Positions 14,586-20,591 of a stretch of 20,591 bases of DNA are shown one piece after another; position 1 is the first letter of the stretch, and each line of letters starts with the position of its first letter. Source of the stretch: an uncultured Paracoccaceae bacterium (GTDB lineage Bacteria > Pseudomonadota > Alphaproteobacteria > Rhodobacterales > Rhodobacteraceae); the NCBI GenBank assembly GCA_937907485.1, contig CALESR010000230.1, forward strand, positions 1 to 20,591, in the 5' to 3' direction. The position numbers and the translations under genes were made by a program. Under the pieces are notes generated by a model. The model saw nothing but the letters and a program-made list of their open reading frames with translations. It was not told the DNA's origin and searched no databases.

Positions 14586-14975
14586 ATGCTGAAGCATCGC
14601 GGTTTTCCCGGACGTCTGCCGGGCACCGATTTCCAGTTCGTCATCCGCCGCGCCAACCACAAGGATGGCGCCTCGCCGATCATCGAGCGCAAGCGTTTCG
14701 CCGACCGCCGCCCCGCCGACAAACGCGCCGACACCGGCTTTTTGGCCGCGCTCTGGCAGCATTTTGGCGACGAGCCCTTTGAGCGCGGCAATCTCGACGC
14801 CGGACGCCTGTCGTGGCTCTTTGGCCGCGAGGTGGTTCCTGCCGAACTGCCCTTTGATCCCAAAAGCTATGACGCGCTGCTGCGCATCGATCTGGCCGTC
14901 GCCAAGGCGAATTTCCCCGCGCTCTTTGCCGAGGACGCCGAGGACTATGACTGGGACGACGAGGACGACGAATGA
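14586..14975 (+). CDS. Unknown protein with acidic C-terminal tail (129 aa)
   Basis: A 129-residue soluble protein I cannot assign to a named family with certainty. The first half is basic (Arg/Lys-rich, residues 1-47), the middle has WLFGREVVPAELPFDPKSYDALL, and the end is strongly acidic (EDAEDYDWDDEDDE). No signal peptide or membrane segment is seen. The reading frame shows the region's codon bias, and no other in-frame start lies between 14562 (stop) and 14586. The sequence immediately before the ATG folds as GGGGC-GGT-GCCCC (14573-14585), which would hide any Shine-Dalgarno and may keep translation low. It sits between the two lipoprotein genes inside the pcc cluster. Confidence 0.7.
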   Translation: MLKHRGFPGRLPGTDFQFVIRRANHKDGASPIIERKRFADRRPADKRADTGFLAALWQHFGDEPFERGNLDAGRLSWLFGREVVPAELPFDPKSYDALLRIDLAVAKANFPALFAEDAEDYDWDDEDDE

Positions 14976-15084
14976 CCGCCGCGATTGGGCGGATCGCCGC
15001 CGACATGGCGCAAACGTGTGTTGCCTCGGCGCCGCAGGTGGCGGCAGGTGGGGGCCAACATCACGTCAAGAAAGGCACAACCCC

Positions 15085-15291
15085 ATGGGAAAATTCGGAC
15101 TCGCCGTCTTGCTGGTCGCAAGTTTCGGCCTGGCAGCCTGTGACACTGCCGGTGGCCGTGTCGCCGGCGGCGCCGTCGCAGGTGCTGTCGTTGCCGACCT
15201 CACCGGTGGCAGCCGCACGACGGGCGCCCTCGTTGGCGCGGTTGCCGGTGGGGTCTCGTGCGGGATCAACGGCTTGCCGCGCTGCCGCTGA
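15085..15291 (+). CDS. Small glycine-zipper lipoprotein (68 aa)
   Basis: A 68-residue predicted lipoprotein: MGK start, hydrophobic segment, lipobox LAAC with lipidated Cys19, then a Gly/Ala-rich stretch (GGRVAGGAVAGAVVADLTGG...GALVGAVAGG, about 23-56) typical of glycine-zipper envelope proteins, ending in a short Cys-containing basic tail (CGINGLPRCR) whose two Cys could form a disulfide. AAAGG precedes the ATG at 15085. A larger overlapping frame exists but lacks these features. Function is unknown; it lies directly before the strong terminator upstream of pccA. Confidence 0.78.
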   Translation: MGKFGLAVLLVASFGLAACDTAGGRVAGGAVAGAVVADLTGGSRTTGALVGAVAGGVSCGINGLPRCR

Positions 15292-15335
15292 GCGCCTGAC
15301 CGGCCGGGCCCTGCCCGCCATCCTGACCATTTCCG

Positions 15336-15366
15336 CCACCGGGGCCCCGCGCCCCGGTGGTTTTTT
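15336..15366 (+). terminator. Strong Rho-independent terminator upstream of pccA
   Basis: CCACCGGGG (15336-15344) pairs perfectly with CCCCGGTGG (15352-15360), extendable by one C-G pair, with a short loop, followed at once by TTTTTT (15361-15366). It is the best terminator in the window. It ends the glycine-zipper lipoprotein transcript, yet pccA begins only 51 bp later with no evident promoter in between, so it could also be a read-through or attenuation point. Confidence 0.9.
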
Positions 15367-15417
15367 CATTCCGCGCGGCGCCGATGCGCCTGCCGACCAA
15401 GCTGGGAAGGGACGTCC

Positions 15418-17421
15418 ATGTTCAAGAAAATCCTGATCGCCAACCGTGGCGAGATCGCTTGCCGGGTCATCAAGACGGCGCGCAAGATGGGCATCAAGAC
15501 GGTGGCGATCTATTCCGACGCCGACCGCAACGCGCTGCATGTCAAGATGGCCGACGAGGCCGTGCACATCGGCCCGCCGCCCGCCAACCAGTCGTATATC
15601 GTCATCGACAAGGTGATGGCCGCGATCAAGGCGACCGGCGCCGAGGCAGTGCATCCGGGCTATGGTTTCCTCAGCGAAAACAGGCTCTTCGCTGCGGCGC
15701 TGGAAGCGGCGGGTGTGGTTTTTGTCGGCCCGCCCAGCCCCGCGATCGAGGCGATGGGCGACAAGATCACCTCGAAGAAAATCGCCATGCAGGCGGGCGT
15801 CAGCACGGTTCCCGGCCATATGGGCCTGATCGCCGACACGGACGAGGCGGTGAAAATCGCCACACAGATCGGCTATCCGGTGATGATCAAGGCCAGTGCC
15901 GGCGGTGGCGGCAAGGGCATGCGCATCGCGTGGAACGATCAGGAGGCCCGCGAAGGGTTCGAATCGTCCAAGAACGAAGCCGCCAACAGCTTTGGCGACG
16001 ACCGGATCTTTATCGAGAAATTCGTCACGCAACCGCGTCACATCGAGATTCAGGTGCTGGCCGACCAGCACGGCAATTGCGTCTATCTGCACGAGCGCGA
16101 GTGCAGCATCCAGCGCCGCAACCAGAAGGTCATCGAAGAGGCGCCCTCGCCTTTCCTTGACGAGGCCACCCGCAAGGCGATGGGCGAACAGGCCTGCGCG
16201 CTGGCCAAGGCCGTGGGCTATACCAGCGCCGGGACGGTGGAATTCATCGTTGATGGCAACCGGAATTTCTATTTCCTCGAAATGAACACCCGGCTTCAGG
16301 TGGAACACCCGGTCACCGAGTTGATTACCGGCGTCGATCTGGTGGAACAGATGATCCGCGTCGCGAATGGCGAGCCCCTGCCGTTCAAGCAGGAAGACCT
16401 GAAAATCAACGGCTGGGCGATGGAAAGCCGCCTTTATGCCGAAGACCCCTATCGCAACTTCCTGCCCTCGATCGGTCGCCTGACCCGCTATCAGCCGCCC
16501 GTCGAGGGGCCGACCACCCGCGGCGGCATCGTGCGCAACGATACCGGCGTCTTCGAGGGCGGCGAAATCAGCATGTATTACGACCCGATGATCGCCAAGC
16601 TCTGCACCTGGGGCAAGGACCGGGCCGCCGCCATCGAAGAGATGCGTCTGGCGCTCGACACCTTCGAGGTCGAAGGCATCGGCCACAACCTGCCCTTCTG
16701 CTCGGCCGTGATGGACCACCCGCGGTTTGTCTCGGGCGCCATCACCACGGCCTTTATCGCCGAGGAATTCCCCGAGGGGTTCCAAGGGGTTGCGCTGCCC
16801 GACGCCATGCTGCGCCGCATCGCGGCCTCGGCGGCGGCGATGAACCGGGTGGCCGAAATCCGCCGCGCGCGGGTCTCGGGCCGGATGGACAATCACGAAC
16901 GCAAGGTGGGCGACGACTGGGTCGTCGCGCTGCAGGGCATCGAATTGCCGGTGGCGATCCGGGCCGATCGTGGCGGCGCAACGGTGGCCTTTGCCGATGG
17001 GCAGGCCATGCGGGTCGAAAGCGACTGGGTGCCGGGCCAGCAACTGGCGCGGCTGCTGGTCGATGGCGAGCCGCTGGTGCTGAAAGTCGCGCGGATCAGC
17101 GGCGGCTATCGGGTGCGGGTGCGCGGCGCCGACCTGAAGGTGCATGTGCGCACCCCGCGGCAGGCCGAACTGGCGCGGCTGATGCCGGAAAAACTGCCGC
17201 CCGACACCTCGCGGCTGCTGCTGTGCCCGATGCCGGGGCTGGTGGTCAAGCTGATGGTGGCCGAGGGCGATGAGGTCTTCGAGGGGCAGGCGCTGTGCAG
17301 CGTCGAGGCGATGAAGATGGAGAACATCCTGCGCGCCGAAAAACGCTGCACGATCAAGAAGATCAACGCGACGGTCGGCGGATCGCTGGCCGTGGATGAC
17401 GTCATCATGGAGTTCGCGTGA
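15418..17421 (+). CDS. pccA: Propionyl-CoA carboxylase alpha (biotin carboxylase/carrier) subunit
   Basis: A 667-residue cytoplasmic enzyme subunit that uses ATP and bicarbonate to carboxylate its own biotin, for transfer by PccB to propionyl-CoA. The biotin carboxylase domain (about 1-450) shows FKKILIANRGEIACRV, the ATP-grasp Gly loop ASAGGGGKGM (159-168) and the EMNTRLQVEH motif (288-297). A PCC-type linker/BT region follows. The C-terminal biotinyl domain carries AMKMEN with the biotinylated Lys633, 34 residues from the end, the usual distance. GGGAAGGGA lies just before the ATG. It is the family's normal length. A strong terminator 51 bp upstream separates it from the pccB side of the cluster. 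Confidence 0.96.
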   Translation: MFKKILIANRGEIACRVIKTARKMGIKTVAIYSDADRNALHVKMADEAVHIGPPPANQSYIVIDKVMAAIKATGAEAVHPGYGFLSENRLFAAALEAAGVVFVGPPSPAIEAMGDKITSKKIAMQAGVSTVPGHMGLIADTDEAVKIATQIGYPVMIKASAGGGGKGMRIAWNDQEAREGFESSKNEAANSFGDDRIFIEKFVTQPRHIEIQVLADQHGNCVYLHERECSIQRRNQKVIEEAPSPFLDEATRKAMGEQACALAKAVGYTSAGTVEFIVDGNRNFYFLEMNTRLQVEHPVTELITGVDLVEQMIRVANGEPLPFKQEDLKINGWAMESRLYAEDPYRNFLPSIGRLTRYQPPVEGPTTRGGIVRNDTGVFEGGEISMYYDPMIAKLCTWGKDRAAAIEEMRLALDTFEVEGIGHNLPFCSAVMDHPRFVSGAITTAFIAEEFPEGFQGVALPDAMLRRIAASAAAMNRVAEIRRARVSGRMDNHERKVGDDWVVALQGIELPVAIRADRGGATVAFADGQAMRVESDWVPGQQLARLLVDGEPLVLKVARISGGYRVRVRGADLKVHVRTPRQAELARLMPEKLPPDTSRLLLCPMPGLVVKLMVAEGDEVFEGQALCSVEAMKMENILRAEKRCTIKKINATVGGSLAVDDVIMEFA

Positions 17422-17425
17422 CACC

Positions 17426-17521
17426 ATGAACGCCAGTCGCGGCAGCATGGGGGCGTGGCGGTTCCTCGCGCCGGTGACGCGCGGCGGCGACGCCGCGTGC
17501 CGCTGCGGTCGGGGCCGCTGA
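17426..17521 (+). CDS. Possible 31-aa Arg/Cys-rich peptide between pccA and next gene
   Basis: A 31-codon open frame starts 4 bp after the pccA stop, and its TGA overlaps the next start as TGATG. The product is small and basic (MNASRGSMGAWRFLAP, later CRCGRGR) with two Cys. No good Shine-Dalgarno is seen, but the exact fit between two genes, with overlap at its end, suggests it could couple translation of the downstream gene. Short chance ORFs are common at this GC content, so its reality is uncertain. Confidence 0.35.
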   Translation: MNASRGSMGAWRFLAPVTRGGDAACRCGRGR

Positions 17522-18354
17522 TGGACCTGATCCTGCACCTTGGCGCGCATCGCACCGGCTCGACTGCGTTCGAGCGCATGCTGGCCAATGCCCGCCCGGC
17601 GTTGGCGCAGCAGGGCGTCGCGCTGTGGGGCAATGCCAAGGTGCGGGCGATCCCGGGCTTTCAGGAGGGCACTGGCGCCAGCGCCTTTGCCGCGGAATGG
17701 CAGGGCGAGGCGGCGACGGGCACCGAGCGGCTGGTGATCTGCGATGAGAACATCCTCGGCACCATGCTGGGCAACCTGATGGCGGGCGCGCTGTATCCCG
17801 ATCTGTCGCGGCAACTGGACCGCTATCGCCGCCTGTTCCCCGCGCAACCTCGCCGCATCGGTCTGGGGCTGCGCGAACCCGCCAGCTATTGGACATCGTG
17901 CTGGTCGTTTGTCGCGCGCCGTCGCTGGGTGCCCGGCGTGGCCGAGACCGCCCCCCGCATCGCGGCAAACCCGCGCGGCTGGGCCGATGTGGTGACCGAC
18001 CTGCGCACGGCCTTTCCGCGCGCCGAGATCCTTGTGTGGCCGCATGAGGGGCTGGACCAGCGGCTGCCCGCCACCGCCGCGCGGTTGCTCGATCTGCCCG
18101 AGGCCCTGCTGACCGCGCCGACCCAGCGCATCAACGCCGCCCATGCCCCCGGTTACCTGCCCGCCATCCTGCGCCTGCGCGCCGCCGATCCGCAGATGAG
18201 CGAGGACGCGATGCGCGCCGCCCTTGACCGCGTGGCGCCCGAGCCCGGGTATTCGCCGTTTTCCCCCGACCAGCACGCCGTGCTGGCCGCCCGTTATGCC
18301 CGTGACCTGACCCTGCTGCGGCAGGGCCATGCCGGTGCCGAGATGCTCGGCTGA
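17521..18354 (+). CDS. Sulfotransferase-like protein in the pcc cluster
   Basis: A 277-residue protein with the marks of a bacterial sulfotransferase fold. HLGAHRTGSTAFE (6-18) corresponds to the 5'-phosphosulfate-binding loop (HxGxHKTGST type, with Arg11 in place of the usual Lys). LREPASYWTS (117-126) corresponds to the 3'-phosphate motif with Arg118 and Ser126. No signal peptide. The acceptor is unknown, and the C-terminal half shows no recognisable motif, so it might instead be a degenerate relative. The start ATG overlaps the preceding small ORF, and methylmalonyl-CoA mutase begins 15 bp after its stop, so it is almost certainly co-transcribed with pccA and the mutase, although no sulfation step belongs to that pathway. 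Confidence 0.7.
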   Translation: MDLILHLGAHRTGSTAFERMLANARPALAQQGVALWGNAKVRAIPGFQEGTGASAFAAEWQGEAATGTERLVICDENILGTMLGNLMAGALYPDLSRQLDRYRRLFPAQPRRIGLGLREPASYWTSCWSFVARRRWVPGVAETAPRIAANPRGWADVVTDLRTAFPRAEILVWPHEGLDQRLPATAARLLDLPEALLTAPTQRINAAHAPGYLPAILRLRAADPQMSEDAMRAALDRVAPEPGYSPFSPDQHAVLAARYARDLTLLRQGHAGAEMLG

Positions 18355-18369
18355 CCCAAGGAGCCCGCC

Positions 18370-20508
18370 ATGACCGACCGCAAAGCCGACACCAAAGCCT
18401 GGGAATCCCTCGCCGCCAAGGAAATGCGCGGCAAGCCGTTGGACGGCCTGACCTGGAACACGCTGGAGGGCATTCCGGTCAAGCCCTTGTATACGCCCGA
18501 GGATGTGGCGGGCCTGTCGCAACTGACCGAAGTGCCCGGCGTGGCGCCCTTCACCCGGGGCGTGCGCGCGACGATGTATGCGGGGCGGCCCTGGACCATC
18601 CGCCAATATGCCGGTTTTTCCACCGCCGAAGAATCGAACGCCTTTTATCGCAAGGCCTTGGCGGCCGGGCAGCAGGGGGTCAGCGTCGCCTTCGATCTGG
18701 CGACGCATCGCGGCTATGACAGCGACCATCCGCGTGTCGAGGGCGACGTCGGCAAGGCGGGCGTGGCGATCGACAGCGTCGAGGACATGAAGATCCTGTT
18801 CGACGGCATCCCCTTGGACAAGGTGTCGGTGTCAATGACGATGAACGGCGCGGTCATCCCGATACTGGCCAGTTTCATCGTCACGGGCGAGGAGCAGGGC
18901 CATTCGCGCGCCGTGCTTTCGGGGACCATCCAGAACGACATCCTCAAGGAGTTCATGGTCCGCAACACCTATGTCTATCCGCCCGAACCCTCGATGCGGA
19001 TCATCGCGGATATCATCGAATACACCTCGGCCGAGATGCCCAAATTCAACTCGATCTCGATTTCCGGCTATCACATGCAGGAAGCCGGCGCGAATCTGGT
19101 GCAGGAACTGGCCTTCACCCTGGCCGACGGGCGCGAATATGTGCGCGCGGCGCTGGCGCGGGGCATGGATGTGGACGCCTTTGCCGGGCGGCTCAGCTTC
19201 TTCTTTGCCATCGGCATGAACTTCTTCATGGAGGTCGCCAAACTGCGAGCCGCACGGCAGCTCTGGCACCGGATCATGGCGGAATTTAACCCGAAGAAGA
19301 CCGAGTCGATGATGCTGCGCACGCATTGCCAGACCTCGGGCGTGTCGTTGCAAGAACAGGACCCCTATAACAACGTGGTGCGCACGGCCTATGAGGCGAT
19401 GGCGGCGGCACTGGGCGGCACGCAGTCCCTGCACACCAATGCGCTCGATGAGGCGATCGCCCTGCCCACCGATTTCAGCGCCCGGATCGCCCGCAATACG
19501 CAGTTGATCCTGCAAGAGGAGACCGGCGTCACCAAGGTCGTCGATCCCTTGGCAGGCAGTTACTATGTCGAAAAACTGACAGCCGATCTGGTCAACGAGG
19601 CGTGGAAACTGATCTGCGAGGTTGAGGACCTGGGAGGCATGACCAAGGCCGTCGCCACCGGCATGCCGAAACTGCGCATCGAGGAATCGGCGGCGCGGCG
19701 TCAGGCGATGATCGACCGGGGCGAGGAAGTGATCGTCGGGGTCAACAAATACCGGCTGGCCAAAGAGGATGCGATCGACATTCTGGACATCGACAACGTC
19801 AAGGTGCGCGACAGCCAGATCGCCCGGCTGGCGATGGTGCGCGGCGCCCGCGACGAGGCCGCCTGCGCCGCCGCGCTGGCCGAACTGGAGCGCCGCGCCC
19901 GCGACGGTGGCAACCTGCTGGCCGCAGCGGTCGAGGCGGCGCGGGCGCGCGCCAGTGTCGGGGAAATCAGCATGAGCATGGAAAAGGTCTTTGGCCGTCA
20001 CCGGGCCGAGGTCAAGACGCTGGCCGGGGTGTACGGCGCCGCCTATGAGGGCGACGACGGCTTTGCCGCGATCCAGCGCGACGTCGAGGCCTTTGCCGAG
20101 GACGAGGGCCGCCGCCCGCGCATGCTGGTGGTCAAGATGGGGCAGGACGGCCACGACCGCGGCGCCAAGGTGATCGCCACCGCCTTTGCCGATATCGGTT
20201 TTGACGTCGATGTCGGCCCGCTGTTCCAGACCCCGGCCGAGGCGGCGCAGGACGCCATCGACAATGATGTGCATGTGGTGGGGATTTCCAGTCAGGCGGC
20301 GGGGCACAAGACGCTGGCGCCCAAGCTGGTGCAGGCGCTGCGCGACGCCGGGGCGGGGGATATTCTGGTGATCTGCGGCGGGGTGATCCCGCAACAGGAC
20401 TACCAGTTCCTCTATGACAACGGCGTCAAGGCGATCTTTGGCCCCGGCACCAACATCCCGAACGCGGCGCGCGACATCCTGAAGCTGATCCGCGCGGCGA
20501 AGGGGTAA
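18370..20508 (+). CDS. scpA: Methylmalonyl-CoA mutase (B12-dependent)
   Basis: A 712-residue single-chain mutase (also called mcm) that interconverts (R)-methylmalonyl-CoA and succinyl-CoA, completing propionyl-CoA assimilation. The N-terminal substrate barrel has RGVRATMYAGRPWTIRQYAGF and GVSVAFDLATHRGYDSDHPRV. SGYHMQEAGA carries His235, equivalent to the active-site His244 of the Propionibacterium enzyme, and the SFFFAIGMNFFMEVAKLRAARQLW helix follows. The C-terminal cobalamin domain has the base-off motif DGHDRG with the cobalt-ligating His595, followed by GAKVIATAFADIGFDV and a late CGGVIPQQDY loop. Length and architecture equal full-size active mutases. AAGGAG precedes the ATG. Epimerase and the MeaB chaperone are not in the window. 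A hairpin repeat follows 2 bp after the stop. Confidence 0.96.
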   Translation: MTDRKADTKAWESLAAKEMRGKPLDGLTWNTLEGIPVKPLYTPEDVAGLSQLTEVPGVAPFTRGVRATMYAGRPWTIRQYAGFSTAEESNAFYRKALAAGQQGVSVAFDLATHRGYDSDHPRVEGDVGKAGVAIDSVEDMKILFDGIPLDKVSVSMTMNGAVIPILASFIVTGEEQGHSRAVLSGTIQNDILKEFMVRNTYVYPPEPSMRIIADIIEYTSAEMPKFNSISISGYHMQEAGANLVQELAFTLADGREYVRAALARGMDVDAFAGRLSFFFAIGMNFFMEVAKLRAARQLWHRIMAEFNPKKTESMMLRTHCQTSGVSLQEQDPYNNVVRTAYEAMAAALGGTQSLHTNALDEAIALPTDFSARIARNTQLILQEETGVTKVVDPLAGSYYVEKLTADLVNEAWKLICEVEDLGGMTKAVATGMPKLRIEESAARRQAMIDRGEEVIVGVNKYRLAKEDAIDILDIDNVKVRDSQIARLAMVRGARDEAACAAALAELERRARDGGNLLAAAVEAARARASVGEISMSMEKVFGRHRAEVKTLAGVYGAAYEGDDGFAAIQRDVEAFAEDEGRRPRMLVVKMGQDGHDRGAKVIATAFADIGFDVDVGPLFQTPAEAAQDAIDNDVHVVGISSQAAGHKTLAPKLVQALRDAGAGDILVICGGVIPQQDYQFLYDNGVKAIFGPGTNIPNAARDILKLIRAAKG

Positions 20509-20510
20509 GG

Positions 20511-20581
20511 GAGGGGGCTTGCCCCCTCTTGGCCTTTCAGGCCAATTCACCCCCAGGATAGTTGAAGCACAAAGATGGGGG
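20511..20581. repeat. Composite three-hairpin intergenic repeat, copy 2
   Basis: Starts 2 bp after the mutase stop and repeats the plan of 939-1009. There is a G/C stem (GAGGGGG 20511-20517 / CCCCCTC 20522-20528, loop CTTG), then a perfect TTGGCC-TTTCA-GGCCAA hairpin (20529-20545). Finally CCCCC (20550-20554) and GGGGG (20577-20581) frame the core AGGATAGTTGAAG-CACAAAGAT. The core differs from copy 1 at three of 22 positions, while the stems differ in sequence but keep pairing, which points to structure being conserved. It probably terminates or stabilises the pcc/mutase transcript. The last 10 bases of the window hold nothing recognisable. Confidence 0.7.
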
Positions 20582-20591
20582 CGGGAGTGGC

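Noticed and set aside
14972..15436. 154-codon frame overlapping the acidic-tailed protein stop as ATGA
   Set aside because: It runs through the glycine-zipper lipoprotein in another frame and through the terminator, and has no recognisable motif. The lipoprotein has a lipobox and Shine-Dalgarno.
15061..18729. A 1222-codon open frame on the minus strand opposite pccA and the sulfotransferase-like gene
   Set aside because: Long antisense frames are expected at this GC content. Its product is a His/Arg/Gly-rich string with no domain, while the plus strand encodes clear pccA and mutase.

Overview
The window is about 20.6 kb of GC-rich DNA with the gene content and codon use of an alphaproteobacterium of the Rhodobacterales (Rhodobacter/Paracoccus-like). 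The main grounds are a choXWV/betIBA choline locus, a PccR/ScfR-type regulator next to pccB, DUF465 and SNase proteins typical of that group, and short intergenic repeats built around an AGGATA..TTGAAG..AAAGATGGGG core. No phage, transposase, CRISPR array, tRNA or rRNA was found. The organism assignment is inference from sequence features only.

Layout. Positions 2-936 hold the 3' part of an EamA-type transporter gene overlapping a small secreted CAP-domain protein. They are closed by a composite hairpin repeat (939-1009). Positions 1020-8087 form a choline import and glycine-betaine synthesis locus. choX-choW-choV (periplasmic binding protein, permease, ATPase) runs on the minus strand. betI-betB-betA (repressor, betaine aldehyde dehydrogenase, choline dehydrogenase) diverges on the plus strand. 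The 117-bp shared control region carries a perfect ATTGAC-GA-GTCAAT palindrome, the probable BetI operator, and a run of nine C upstream of betI. Choline sulfatase (betC) is absent from the locus.

Positions 8142-9287 carry a secreted SNase-like nuclease and a DUF465/YdcH small protein with a clean terminator. From 9311 onward the window is a propionyl-CoA (methylmalonyl-CoA pathway) locus. On the minus strand lie a DUF486 membrane protein, a Bcr/CflA-type MFS exporter and the regulator pccR. Diverging on the plus strand are pccB, two tiny lipoprotein genes flanking an acidic-tailed unknown protein, pccA, a possible 31-residue peptide, a sulfotransferase-like protein and methylmalonyl-CoA mutase. 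TTTGCAA(A/T) site pairs lie immediately upstream of both pccR and pccB and are the probable PccR operators.

How the genes work together. ChoXWV brings choline in, BetA oxidises it to betaine aldehyde and BetB to glycine betaine, with BetI as the likely choline-responsive repressor. PccA/PccB carboxylate propionyl-CoA to methylmalonyl-CoA, and the B12-dependent mutase converts the (R)-epimer to succinyl-CoA (the epimerase is not in the window). PccR probably tunes this to short-chain acyl-CoA supply. The parts least explained by known biology are the passenger genes inside the pcc cluster, the strong terminator just upstream of pccA, the coupled 31-codon ORF, and the three-hairpin repeats at the two ends of the window.
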